The notes: generated from the sequence alone by a model not told the origin. Counted from the stretch's first letter, positions 7,678 to 16,054 are shown. The stretch: 19,920 bases of DNA from JAICLV01 sp036380925 (GCA_036380925.1 DASVDW010000182.1:1-19920), one strand, 5' to 3'. Numbers and translations: made by a program.

Positions 7678-7706
7678 TTGACAGCCTGGTGGCTGCGCGG
7701 TTTGCT
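7678..7706 (+). promoter_or_regulatory. Probable sigma-70-type promoter of the ABC transporter / GH36 operon
   Basis: TTGACA (7678-7683) is a full -35 consensus; 17 bases later TTTGCT (7701-7706) is a poor -10. Transcription would start near 7713, leaving a leader of about 75 bases. The inverted repeat CGCAA-TCG-TTGCG (7661-7673) ends 4 bases before the -35 box, where a regulator could contact or block polymerase. Confidence 0.45.
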
Positions 7707-7787
7707 GTGATCGCTTCTGAGTGTTCCCGCTCGAATATGTTGTGCAAGCGTGCTCAAACTCGTCGTTCACTCACTGATGGAGGCACC

Positions 7788-9242
7788 ATGTCGGACCCTG
7801 GGTCCAGCTCCTCGTCCGGTAGTCCCGGCGGGCCCGTGCCCGCGTCCGGTCTGGCGACGCTGGCCACCGGCCGCCGGGCCGTCTTGAAGGGCCTGGCCGG
7901 AGCCGCCGGCCTTGCCGTCGTACCGGGGGCGCTCGCTGCCGCGTGCAGCTCGAGCAAGAACAACAACAGCGGCGGCGCGCCGACCGGGGCCGCGACCACG
8001 TCGTCCAACGCCTCGCCCGCCGGCGGCTCGCCGTCCGCGGGCGGCAGCAGTGGTGGCGGTGGGGGAAACGTCACGGGCACCGTCACGTTCGGCTCGAACT
8101 ACTCCGACGCCGTGCCCAAGGCGGCGTTCGCGGCGATGATCGGCGGCTTCACCGCGAAGAACTCCGGCGTCGACGTGAAGATCAACACGGTCGACCACAA
8201 CACCTTCCAAAACAACATCAACAACTACCTGCAGGGCACGCCGGACGACCTGTTCACCTGGTTCGCCGGTTTCCGCATGCGGTTCTTCGCCTCGCAGGGT
8301 CTGGCGACCCCCATCGACGACGTCTGGGACACGATCGGCGCCAACTTCTCCGACGCTTTTAAGAACGCGTCGAAGGGCGACGACGGTCACTACTACTTCG
8401 TTCCGCTCTACAACTACCCCTGGGCGATCTTCTACCGTAAGAGCGTGTTCGCCTCGAAGGGCTACCAGATTCCCAAGACCTGGGACGACTTCGTGGCCCT
8501 CCAAAAGCAAATGCAAAAGGACGGCCTGGTGCCGATGGCGATGGGCCAAAAGGACGGCTGGCCGGCGCTCGGCACCTTCGACATCATCAACATGCGGCTG
8601 AACGGCTTCCAGTTCCACATGGACCTGATGGCCCACAAGGTCGGCTGGGACGACCCGAAGGTGCTCAACGTGTTCAAGCAATGGCAGGAAGTGCTGCCCT
8701 ACCAGCAGCCCGGGGCGACCGGCCGGATCTGGCAAGACGCCGCGAAATCGCTGCTCAACAAGCAGGCCGGCATGTACCTGCTCGGCTCGTTCGTGGCGCA
8801 ACAGTTCCAAGGCGCCGACCTTGACGACCTCGACTTCTTCCCGTATCCCGAGATCGACTCGGCGAATGGTCAAGACTCCATCGACGCCCCGATCGACGGT
8901 TTCATGATGAGCAAGAAGGTCAAGAACAAGGACGCCGCCACCGCGCTGCTGAAGTTCATCGGAACGCCGGAGGCGGAGGCGCTGTACGGCAAGACCGACC
9001 CCAGCGACGTCGCGGCGGCGACGAACGCCGACACCAGCAACTACAACGCGATCCAGAAGAAGTCGGCGGAGATCATCAAGGGCGCCAAGAACATCGCGCA
9101 GTTCCTCGACCGCGACACCAACCCGCAGTTCGCGGACGACACGGTCGCCAACATGATCGACTCGTTCTTCAACAACCCGAGCGAGGTTCAGTCGCAACTG
9201 AAGAGCCTGGAATCGCAGGCGAAACAGGTGTTCACGAGCTGA
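7788..9242 (+). CDS. ABC sugar transporter, CUT1-type substrate-binding lipoprotein (galactoside)
   Basis: Captures oligosaccharides outside the membrane and delivers them to the two permeases that follow. The 484-residue product has a 28-residue polar N tail, a twin-arginine motif (GRRAVLKGL, Arg29-Arg30), a hydrophobic stretch, and a lipoprotein cysteine at Cys53 (ALAAAC; Ala rather than Leu at -3). A low-complexity Ser/Gly/Ala/Thr linker to about residue 95 follows. The rest is a family 1 extracellular solute-binding domain with WDDFVALQKQM and GMYLLGSFVAQQFQ segments. Start: ATG 7788, GGAGG 3 bases upstream. Substrate is inferred from the flanking GH36 and GH42 genes: alpha- and/or beta-galactosides. 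Confidence 0.92.
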   Translation: MSDPGSSSSSGSPGGPVPASGLATLATGRRAVLKGLAGAAGLAVVPGALAAACSSSKNNNSGGAPTGAATTSSNASPAGGSPSAGGSSGGGGGNVTGTVTFGSNYSDAVPKAAFAAMIGGFTAKNSGVDVKINTVDHNTFQNNINNYLQGTPDDLFTWFAGFRMRFFASQGLATPIDDVWDTIGANFSDAFKNASKGDDGHYYFVPLYNYPWAIFYRKSVFASKGYQIPKTWDDFVALQKQMQKDGLVPMAMGQKDGWPALGTFDIINMRLNGFQFHMDLMAHKVGWDDPKVLNVFKQWQEVLPYQQPGATGRIWQDAAKSLLNKQAGMYLLGSFVAQQFQGADLDDLDFFPYPEIDSANGQDSIDAPIDGFMMSKKVKNKDAATALLKFIGTPEAEALYGKTDPSDVAAATNADTSNYNAIQKKSAEIIKGAKNIAQFLDRDTNPQFADDTVANMIDSFFNNPSEVQSQLKSLESQAKQVFTS

Positions 9243-9252
9243 TGGGTAGCTG

Positions 9253-10206
9253 ATGGTCTCGGCTAATCCGGCCGTCGTCCCCTCGCCGGTGGCGCGCAAG
9301 CGCCGTCGGCGAGGGGTTCGCACGCTCTCGGGCCGCGACAAGGTCGTGTTGTCGCTGATGGTGGGCGTCCCGCTGCTCGGGGTGCTTTTCTTCATCTGGT
9401 TTCCCGCGGTCGCCACCGTGTTGTTGTCGTTCACCAAGTGGAACGGCATTGGCGGCCTGAAGACCATCAGGGCCGAGGGTGTGCAGAACTATGTGCAGGC
9501 GGCCACCAATTACCCGCCGTTCTGGCCCGCGGTGCGGCACAACGTGCTGTGGCTGGTGGTCTTCCTCGTCATCGCGACGCCGCTCGGCATGCTGTTCGCC
9601 GTGGTGCTCGACCGCAACATTCGCGGCAGCCGCATCTACCAGAGCCTGTTGTTCTTGCCGGTGATGCTCTCGCTGGCGCTGATTGGCATCATCTGGGAAC
9701 TCATCTACTCGCCGAACTTCGGCCTGCTCAACAACGTCATCGGCCGCAGCGGTCAGCACAACCTGATCGACTGGCTGGGCAACCCGAACCTCAACCTGTG
9801 GGCGGTGCTGGTCGAGGCGTGTTGGCGACAAGCGCCCTATGTGATGGTCCTTTACCTAGCCGGGTTGAAAGCGGTCGACCCGTCGTTGCGCGAGGCCGCG
9901 CTCGTCGACGGCGCCGGCCCGTGGCAGACGTTTTGGCGGGTCGTGTTCCCCACGCTGCGGCCGATCAACATCGTGATCCTCGTCATCACGGTCATCGAGT
10001 CGCTGCGCGCCTTCGATCTCGTCTACATCACGAACGGCGGCAACAACGGCCTTGAGCTGTTGTCGGTGCTCATCACCCGCAACATCGTCGGCCAGGTCAG
10101 CCGCGTCGGCTTCGGCTCCGCGCTCGGCGTGGTGCTGCTGGTCATCTCGCTCGTACCCATCGTGACGTTCCTCGTCATGCAGTTGCGCCAGGAGAAACGG
10201 TCATGA
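9253..10206 (+). CDS. ABC sugar transporter permease, MalF/UgpA type
   Basis: A 317-residue inner-membrane permease of the CUT1 family. It has a basic N tail (KRRRRGVRTLSGRDK), a first membrane helix at about 30-53, and about six helices in all. The EAA loop that contacts the ATPase is EAALVDGAGPWQTFWRVVFP, starting at Glu214. It begins 10 bases after the binding-protein stop, and its stop overlaps the next ATG by 4 bases (ATGA), so the operon is translationally coupled. It forms the channel together with the following permease. The matching ATPase is absent; many actinobacteria use one shared MsiK-type ATPase for such importers. Confidence 0.94.
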   Translation: MVSANPAVVPSPVARKRRRRGVRTLSGRDKVVLSLMVGVPLLGVLFFIWFPAVATVLLSFTKWNGIGGLKTIRAEGVQNYVQAATNYPPFWPAVRHNVLWLVVFLVIATPLGMLFAVVLDRNIRGSRIYQSLLFLPVMLSLALIGIIWELIYSPNFGLLNNVIGRSGQHNLIDWLGNPNLNLWAVLVEACWRQAPYVMVLYLAGLKAVDPSLREAALVDGAGPWQTFWRVVFPTLRPINIVILVITVIESLRAFDLVYITNGGNNGLELLSVLITRNIVGQVSRVGFGSALGVVLLVISLVPIVTFLVMQLRQEKRS

Positions 10207-11120
10207 CGACGACCGCCGCTGCCATCGACCGACCGGCGGCCACCCCGTTGACGCGTCATCGGGCGAAGCCTTCCGCGGGCCGAGTGGGCGCGCACATCTT
10301 CCTTTTCGTCGCCGCGATCCTGTGGATCACCCCTATCGCCTGGGCGATCTACACGTCGTTGCGGCCGTACAACGAGACCTCGAAGTACGGCTATTTGTCC
10401 TGGCCACGGCAGCTGACGTTCGAGAACTTCACCACGGCCTGGAGACAGGCCGACATGATCCACTACTTCTGGAACTCCGCCCTGATCACGGTGCCCGCGG
10501 TGATCCTGGCGCTCGGCTTCGCCTCCTGTGTGGCCTTCGTCGTCTCTCGGCTGAACTTCTGGTTCAACGTGCCGCTGCTCATCATCTTCACGGCGGGCAA
10601 CCTGCTGCCACAGCAGGTCGTCATCACCCCGCTGTACCGCATCTACCTGACCATTCACGTCCCGCACTTCCTCAGCAGCAACGGGTTGCTCTACGACTCG
10701 TACGCGGGATTGGTGGTCATCAACACCGCTTTCCAGGTGGGATTCTGCGTCTTTGTGTTGAGCAACTACATGAAGACGATCCCGCATGAGATCGGTGAAG
10801 CGGCGCTCATCGACGGCGCGCCGGTGTGGACCCAGTTCTGGAAGCTGACCCTTCCGCTTTGCCGCCCGGCGCTCGCCGCGCTGGCCACCTTGCTCACCAC
10901 CTGGATCTACAACGACTTCTTCTGGGCGATCGCGCTCATCTCCACCGGCAACAAACGGCCGATCACGTCGGCGCTGGCCAACCTGCAAGGCCAGTTCTTC
11001 GTCAACCAAAACCTGCTCGCGGCTGGCGCGCTCATCACCGCAATCCCGACGCTGCTGGTCTATGTGATTCTGCAGCGCCAGTTCATCGCCGGCCTGTCGC
11101 TCGGCTCCTCGAAAGGATGA
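10203..11120 (+). CDS. ABC sugar transporter permease, MalG/UgpE type
   Basis: A 305-residue second permease of the galactoside importer. A cytoplasmic N tail of about 30 residues precedes the first helix (IFLFVAAILWITPIAWAIY). About six membrane helices follow. The EAA loop EAALIDGAPVWTQFWKLTLP starts at Glu199. It overlaps the upstream permease by 4 bases and the downstream alpha-galactosidase by 4 bases (ATGA in both cases), so the four genes form one tightly coupled transcript. Confidence 0.94.
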   Translation: MTTTAAAIDRPAATPLTRHRAKPSAGRVGAHIFLFVAAILWITPIAWAIYTSLRPYNETSKYGYLSWPRQLTFENFTTAWRQADMIHYFWNSALITVPAVILALGFASCVAFVVSRLNFWFNVPLLIIFTAGNLLPQQVVITPLYRIYLTIHVPHFLSSNGLLYDSYAGLVVINTAFQVGFCVFVLSNYMKTIPHEIGEAALIDGAPVWTQFWKLTLPLCRPALAALATLLTTWIYNDFFWAIALISTGNKRPITSALANLQGQFFVNQNLLAAGALITAIPTLLVYVILQRQFIAGLSLGSSKG

Positions 11121-13297
11121 CACCGGCCGACTCGCAAGCGCGCTGGCTCCTCCTGCGTCGCGCCGGCGTCATGGTGGTGCTGGACGTCGGCGGCCCGGTG
11201 TTGCCGCGCGTCGTCCACTGGGGCGCCGACATCGCTGGTTTGGGGCCCGATGACTGCGGAGCGTTTCCCGGCGCGCGTCACCAGCCGCCGTCGGACGACG
11301 CGCGCGACGCCGACGTGCCCGTCACGTTGTCACCGTCGCGCGCGCAAGGGTGGGCCGGCTGGCCGGGCCTGTCGGGCCACCGCGACGGGGCGGCGTCGCA
11401 GCCGCTCTTCGCGCTGACCGAGGTCACCCACACGACGACTGATGACGCGGAGGTGGTGCGCTACACGGGGGAGGACGCGGCCGCGCGGTTACGACTCGAC
11501 GCCGAGCTTCGACTGACCGCCGACGGCGTCGTCATGCACCGCCAGACGCTGGCAAGCGTCGCGTCGTCCGATGATTCGCCTTACACGGTCGATGATCTGC
11601 TCACGCTGTTGCCCGTCGGCGAGCACGTGTCGGAGGTTTACGACCACGCGGGCCGATGGGCGAACGAGGCGCAACCACAGCGTCAATCGCTGCGCCAAGG
11701 CACCTGGTTGCGTGAGCAGCGGCGCGGCCGCACCGGCCCTGACTCCCCGCTGCTGCTGACCGTGGGCACGGCTGGGTTCGGGTTCCGCGCCGGCGAGGTG
11801 TGGGGTGTGCACCTTGGCTGGTCGGGTGACCAGCGCTATCTCGCGCAGCGACTCAACACCGGAACGACCTTGGTTGGCGCGGGCGAGATCCTCGCGGCGG
11901 GCGAGGTCATTCTCGGCGCCGGGGAGTCCGTGACCACGCCTTGGGTTTACGGCGTCTATTCCGACCGCGGCCTCGACGGCGCGTCGGCCCGGTTGCACGC
12001 GCTGCTGCGCCGTCGTCCGTCGCACCCCGACAAACCGCGTCCGATCGTGTTGAACACCTGGGAGGCGGTCTATTTCGACCATTCCTTCGAGCGGTTGGCC
12101 GCCCTTGCCGACGTCGCCGCGTCGGTCGGCGTCGAGCGGTTCGTGGTCGACGACGGGTGGTTCGGGTCGCGCCGCGACGACACCTCGGGCCTTGGCGACT
12201 GGGTCGTCTCAACGAAGGTGTGGCCGGCGGGCCTGCGGCCGCTCGCCGACCACGTCCGATCGCGCGGCATGGAATTCGGCCTTTGGTTCGAGCCGGAGAT
12301 GGTCAACCTGGACTCCGACGTCGCCCGCGCGCATCCAGACTGGGTGCTCGGCACGCCGCACCGGATGCCGCCGCCGATGCGGCATCAGCAGGTGCTCGAC
12401 GTGTCGCACCCCGACGCGCACTCGTATTTGCTGGAGGCGATGTCCGCGCTCATCGAGGGATGCGGGATCGGCTACATCAAGTGGGACCACAATCGAGATC
12501 TGCACGATCCGGTGCATCGGGGAGGGCCGCGCGCCGGCCACCCGGCGGTGCGCGACCAGACGCTTGCGACATACGCGCTGATGCGCGAGCTGCGCCGGCG
12601 CCATCCGAACTTGGAGATCGAGTCGTGCTCGTCCGGCGGATCGCGGGTCGACTACGGCGTCCTTGAGCACACTGACCGCGTGTGGGCCAGTGACTGCATC
12701 GATCCGCTCGAGCGGGTGAGCATCGTCAACGGAATGTCGACGCTGCTTCCGTTTGAGCTCATCGGCGCGCACGTTGCGTCCGGCCGATCGCACACCACCG
12801 GCCGCGTCCATGACCTGTCATTGCGGCTAGCGGTGGCGTTGTTCGGTCACGCCGGGTTTGAGTGGGATCTCACGGCGACCTCCACGGAGGAACGCGAGGG
12901 GCTCGCCCAATGGGTTCGCTTCGCCAAGCAAATGCGACCGCTGATCCATTCCGGCGAGCTCGTTCGAGCGCCTCGCGACGCCGACCCGGGCACCGTGCTG
13001 TACGGAGTCGTGGCCGCGGATCGGAGCGCGGCGCTGTTCAACTTCGTGCGGCTGCGGTCCGCCCCGCGCTACAACAGCGCGCCGGTCAGCTTTCCCGGGC
13101 TTGACCCGCAACGGCGCTACCGGGTTGAGCGGGTGGCGCTGCCGGGCGAGGGTCCGCCGGTGCACGGCCCTGGCCTGAGAACCACCCCCGAGGTCATCGA
13201 GGCATCCGGTGCGCTGTTGTCTCGCGCCGGGATCGACGCGCCGACGCTTCGGCCCGAACAGGCGATCGTGTACCACCTGCGCGCTGCCGCTCGATGA
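11117..13297 (+). CDS. GH36 alpha-galactosidase
   Basis: Removes terminal alpha-1,6-galactose from oligosaccharides such as melibiose or raffinose. The 726-residue product matches the usual length of bacterial GH36 enzymes. An N-terminal beta-supersandwich domain runs to about residue 300. The barrel begins at NTWEAVYFD (Trp315), followed by VDDGWFG and GLWFEPEMVN. The nucleophile is Asp457 in IKWDHNRD and the acid/base is Asp526 in WASDCIDPLER; ESCSSGGSRVDYG is also typical. A C-terminal beta domain ends the protein. No signal peptide, so it acts on imported sugars. Its ATG overlaps the permease stop (ATGA) and GAAAGG precedes it. Cotranscription with the importer is the best evidence that the importer carries alpha-galactosides. 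Confidence 0.95.
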   Translation: MTPADSQARWLLLRRAGVMVVLDVGGPVLPRVVHWGADIAGLGPDDCGAFPGARHQPPSDDARDADVPVTLSPSRAQGWAGWPGLSGHRDGAASQPLFALTEVTHTTTDDAEVVRYTGEDAAARLRLDAELRLTADGVVMHRQTLASVASSDDSPYTVDDLLTLLPVGEHVSEVYDHAGRWANEAQPQRQSLRQGTWLREQRRGRTGPDSPLLLTVGTAGFGFRAGEVWGVHLGWSGDQRYLAQRLNTGTTLVGAGEILAAGEVILGAGESVTTPWVYGVYSDRGLDGASARLHALLRRRPSHPDKPRPIVLNTWEAVYFDHSFERLAALADVAASVGVERFVVDDGWFGSRRDDTSGLGDWVVSTKVWPAGLRPLADHVRSRGMEFGLWFEPEMVNLDSDVARAHPDWVLGTPHRMPPPMRHQQVLDVSHPDAHSYLLEAMSALIEGCGIGYIKWDHNRDLHDPVHRGGPRAGHPAVRDQTLATYALMRELRRRHPNLEIESCSSGGSRVDYGVLEHTDRVWASDCIDPLERVSIVNGMSTLLPFELIGAHVASGRSHTTGRVHDLSLRLAVALFGHAGFEWDLTATSTEEREGLAQWVRFAKQMRPLIHSGELVRAPRDADPGTVLYGVVAADRSAALFNFVRLRSAPRYNSAPVSFPGLDPQRRYRVERVALPGEGPPVHGPGLRTTPEVIEASGALLSRAGIDAPTLRPEQAIVYHLRAAAR

Positions 13298-13334
13298 CGT
13301 TCGTGGCGCCATCCGACCCGGTTGGTGCGGCACG

Positions 13335-14912
13335 ATGTTGGGCGTGACACGACAAACGCTGGACGGCGGACGGCGCGCGCTCGCGCTGGCCGCCGTCTGC
13401 ACCCTGCTGTTCTTGACCTTCCTCGACAACACCGTCGTCAGCGTGGCGCTCGGGGACATCCAGCAAGACACGCACGCCGGGGTGCAGGCTTTGCAGTGGA
13501 TCGTCAACGCGTACGCGCTGGTGTTCGCGAGCATGATGCTGGTGGCGGGCGCGCTGGGCGACCGCTTCGGCCATCGCAAGGTGATGCTGGTCGGCGCGGC
13601 GGTGTTCGCCGCCGGGTCGGTGGTGTGCGCGCTGGCGGAATCGGCGGGTGTGCTCATCGGCGGCCGGGCCGTGATGGGCTTGGGCGCGGCCGCCTCCGAG
13701 CCGGCGACCCTCGCGATGTTGCGGTTCCTCTACCCGGGCCAGCGGGAGCGGGCGAGGGCCACGGGCGCATGGGCGGCCGTGTGCGGCCTCGCGCTCGCCC
13801 TTGGGCCGGTTATCGGCGGCGTCATCGTCGGAGTCTCGGACTGGCACTGGATCTTCTGGTTCAACCTGCTTTTCGGCGCCGCCGCCTTCGGCCTGGGCGC
13901 GCGGTTGCTTCCGGAGTCGGTCGTGGCCGGCCGCCGAAAGATCGACGCGGTGGGGGCCGCGCTCGGCGCTGCGGCGCTGTCGGCAGCGGTATTCGGGGTC
14001 ATCGAGAGCGAGACGGCCGGTTTCGCGGCCGGATCGGTGGTCGCGTTGCTGGCCGCGGCCGCGGGGTTGGCGGTCGCGTTCGTATGGTGGCAGCGACGCG
14101 TGGAACAGCCGCTGCTGCCGTTGCGCTATCTTCGACTGCCTGCGTTCGCCGCGTCGAACGTCGTGGCGTTCGCGTCGTACTTCGGCACCTTCGCCGTCTT
14201 CTTCTGCTGCGCGTTGTATCTGCACATTGTCGCGGAGCGCAGTGGGTTGCGGATCGCGGCCGATTTCACTCCGATGACGATCGCGATGATCGCGGCCTCG
14301 GTGGTAAGCGGTCGATGGGTCGCCCGTAGCGGTCCGCGTCGTCCGATCGCCACCGGATGCGCGTTTTTCACGTTGGGTTTGTTGCTCACGGATCGGGTGT
14401 TGGGTCCCGACGTCGGCTACCTTCCGCTGGCCGGCTCGCTGGCGTTGGCCGGCGTCGGCATCGGCATCATCGTCGTGCCCACCACGTTCGCCGCAGTCGA
14501 CGCGGTGCCGCTCGACCGCGCGGGAATGGCCAGTTCCGCGGTCAACACGAGTCGCGAAATCGGCGCGGTCGCGGGCACCGCGGTGCTCGGAGCGATCGTC
14601 AACGCGAGCCTGATCTCACACCTCAACCACCAGCTCGACGCGCTTGGCCTGTCGACGCTCAAAGGTTTCGTCATACCTGAGGTGCTCCACGGGGGAGCGG
14701 CGTTCACCTCTGGCGGCGGTGGAGCGGCGGCGCACGCGACCACGCCGCTCGCCAAACACTTGCTGCAGGCCGTGTACGACGCGTTTTACTCGGGCCTGCA
14801 CGTCAGTCTGTTGCTCTCGGCGCTAATCGTGGCCGTCGCCGGCGTCATGTCGATCAGGGCGACGCGAGCTGCGGCACAGCCGGTCGATCAGGTCTCGGTC
14901 GAACCCGCCTAG
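13335..14912 (+). CDS. MFS transporter, DHA2 (EmrB/QacA-like, 14-span) family
   Basis: A 525-residue membrane protein, probably a proton-driven exporter of small molecules. It shows the DHA2 helix-1 motif LTFLDNTVVSVAL (Asp31), motif A GALGDRFGHRK (residues 73-82), and motif C in helix 5 (ALALGPVIGG). About 14 hydrophobic helices fit the length. The substrate is not predictable: drug, metabolite or sugar efflux are all possible. Start: ATG 13335 without a clear ribosome-binding site; GTG 13344 is an alternative. The gap to the GH36 gene is only 37 bases with no terminator, so it may be read through from the galactoside operon. Its stop codon is shared on opposite strands with the next gene. 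Confidence 0.88.
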   Translation: MLGVTRQTLDGGRRALALAAVCTLLFLTFLDNTVVSVALGDIQQDTHAGVQALQWIVNAYALVFASMMLVAGALGDRFGHRKVMLVGAAVFAAGSVVCALAESAGVLIGGRAVMGLGAAASEPATLAMLRFLYPGQRERARATGAWAAVCGLALALGPVIGGVIVGVSDWHWIFWFNLLFGAAAFGLGARLLPESVVAGRRKIDAVGAALGAAALSAAVFGVIESETAGFAAGSVVALLAAAAGLAVAFVWWQRRVEQPLLPLRYLRLPAFAASNVVAFASYFGTFAVFFCCALYLHIVAERSGLRIAADFTPMTIAMIAASVVSGRWVARSGPRRPIATGCAFFTLGLLLTDRVLGPDVGYLPLAGSLALAGVGIGIIVVPTTFAAVDAVPLDRAGMASSAVNTSREIGAVAGTAVLGAIVNASLISHLNHQLDALGLSTLKGFVIPEVLHGGAAFTSGGGGAAAHATTPLAKHLLQAVYDAFYSGLHVSLLLSALIVAVAGVMSIRATRAAAQPVDQVSVEPA

Positions 14913-15832
14913 CTCGGAAAGGGCAGCTGTCGCTTGGCCTCGGCGTAAAGGTGAGCTGGGAGCGGACCCTTCTCGGCGATCGCGACATTCGCCTTCAGAT
15001 GCTCGGGGTTCGACGTGCCGACGATCGTGCTCGACAGGTCAGGATGGCTCAGGGTGAACCGCAACAGGAACTCGTGTCGGGTCATGCCGTCAAGTAGCTC
15101 TTCAATACCGGAAGACTGCCAACGGCGTTGCCCTTCGCCAGCCGGCAAGCCGATCGGGTCGGCGCCCCAGTTCTTGTCGTCGGCGGCGGCTCCGCGCGCG
15201 GCGCCGCCGCGGATCAGGATCCCGGCGCCGGTGGCGCGGGCGTCGCTGATCAGCGCCTCGTGTTCTCGTTGCACCGCCGAGTAGGGGATCTGAAACACGT
15301 CGAAGACGCCCATCGCGATGTGGTCCGGCAGGTCAGGAAGAGTGCCAGACATGCCGATGAAGCGGATTTTTCCCTCGTCGCGAAGGGAATGCAGGGTCGC
15401 CACCGTGTCGTTCTCGGACAGCCGCGACCGGCTCGGCGACATGTGCACCTGCAGCAGGTCGAGGCGGTCGGTGCGCAGCCGTCGCAGACTCTGGTCGACT
15501 CCGGCTCTCACGTTGTCGGGCCGGAAATCGTGGACGTCGCGCAGTGCCACGCCTGGTGGCGGCCCGCTGAGGGGGCACCCGCACTTCGACGCGAGAAAGT
15601 ACTCATCTCGCCGGCGCCCGATGTGGCGTCCGATGAGCTCCTCGCTCACGCCGTAGTCGATTGACGTGTCGATCAGATTCACGCCCGCGTCGAGCACGGC
15701 GTTGAGCAGGCGGTTGGCTTCGCCGTCGTCCAGAGCCGGGGACCGGGGCTGGCCGCGCAGCTCCATCGCGCCATAGCCAAGCGTCGTCACGTCGACGCCG
15801 GTGCGACCGAGGGTGCGAGTCGGGATCGTCAT
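14909..15832 (-). CDS. Aldo/keto reductase family oxidoreductase
   Basis: An NADPH-dependent reductase of the AKR superfamily, 307 residues, cytoplasmic. The catalytic tetrad is visible: Asp55 (NLIDTSIDYG), Tyr60, Lys83 (FLASKCG) and His130 (DLLQVHMS). RTLGRTGVDVTTLGYG at the N terminus and STIVGTSNPEHL near the C terminus are typical of the group annotated as general or auxiliary AKRs. The physiological substrate is unknown. Start: ATG 15832, where family similarity begins; GAGGG is only one base away, too close for a good ribosome-binding site. A GATAAT -10-like box at 15847-15842 would start transcription within a few bases of the ATG, so the mRNA may be leaderless. An in-frame TTG at 15886 is less likely. 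Confidence 0.87.
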   Translation of the reverse strand: MTIPTRTLGRTGVDVTTLGYGAMELRGQPRSPALDDGEANRLLNAVLDAGVNLIDTSIDYGVSEELIGRHIGRRRDEYFLASKCGCPLSGPPPGVALRDVHDFRPDNVRAGVDQSLRRLRTDRLDLLQVHMSPSRSRLSENDTVATLHSLRDEGKIRFIGMSGTLPDLPDHIAMGVFDVFQIPYSAVQREHEALISDARATGAGILIRGGAARGAAADDKNWGADPIGLPAGEGQRRWQSSGIEELLDGMTRHEFLLRFTLSHPDLSSTIVGTSNPEHLKANVAIAEKGPLPAHLYAEAKRQLPFPS

Positions 15833-15884
15833 GCCCTCGACATTATCCGGCTGCCGCGCCGGTTTGAACTTCCCGGACGACGGC

Positions 15885-15931
15885 AAGCACCCTCGTTAGC
15901 CGGTGCTTCGCAGCGCGAAGGACGCGAAGGA
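15885..15931 (+). promoter_or_regulatory. Two mutually exclusive hairpins and a 9-bp duplication before the 38-aa membrane protein
   Basis: AAGCACC (15885-15891) can pair with GGTGCTT (15902-15908). CTTCGC (15906-15911) can pair with GCGAAG (15915-15920) across a 3-base loop. The two stems share bases 15906-15908, so they compete. CGCGAAGGA occurs twice in tandem (15914-15922 and 15923-15931), and the second copy runs into the AGGAGG ribosome-binding site. CTTCGC could pair with either copy. The layout resembles a translational switch or attenuator, but no ligand or U-run is apparent. Confidence 0.35.
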
Positions 15932-15937
15932 GGACCC

Positions 15938-16054
15938 ATGGACAACCCGCAGCACCCTGGCCGCAGCTACGTGACGGGGTCGATGCTGGTGGCTGCCGTG
16001 GTGGTCGCCGCCTTCGTCTTCGCGCTGATCATGGGCGTGCACTCGTTCGCCTGA
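15938..16054 (+). CDS. Small single-span membrane protein (38 aa), unknown function
   Basis: ATG 15938 follows a near-perfect ribosome-binding site, AAGGAGG with a 5-base spacer. The 38 residues comprise a polar N tail (MDNPQHPGRSYVTGS), a hydrophobic helix at about 16-33 (MLVAAVVVAAFVFALIMG) and a four-to-five-residue tail (VHSFA). It fits a small single-pass inner-membrane protein. It is divergent from the aldo/keto reductase gene and has no obvious partner in its own direction. I recognise no family. The strong ribosome-binding site and clean helix make it much more likely than chance. Confidence 0.65.
   Translation: MDNPQHPGRSYVTGSMLVAAVVVAAFVFALIMGVHSFA

Larger units (their letters stand above)
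7432..7787. promoter_or_regulatory. 356-bp divergent control region between GH42-deoR and the ABC/GH36 operon
   Basis: No convincing gene lies here. It holds four tandem 10-bp repeats (7577-7616), an inverted repeat CGCAA-TCG-TTGCG (7661-7673), a consensus -35 box TTGACA (7678-7683) with TTTGCT 17 bases downstream, and the ribosome-binding site GGAGG before the ATG at 7788. The leftward GH42 transcript has a clear AGGAG ribosome-binding site, but I see no convincing -35/-10 pair for it. Both divergent operons feed one pathway, so shared control by the DeoR protein is likely by inference. Confidence 0.6.

Noticed and set aside
7505..7770. Small minus-strand ORFs in the GH42/ABC gap
   Set aside because: None has a good ribosome-binding site. 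They run through the repeats and promoter elements and have no domain features.
7767..9467. 566-codon minus-strand ORF opposite the binding protein
   Set aside because: Antisense to a convincing solute-binding lipoprotein with its own ribosome-binding site; composition is that of a shadow frame.
13298..13334. Possible terminator between the GH36 and MFS genes
   Set aside because: The 37-base gap contains only the short palindrome TGGCGCCA and no stem with a usable loop, so no terminator is called.
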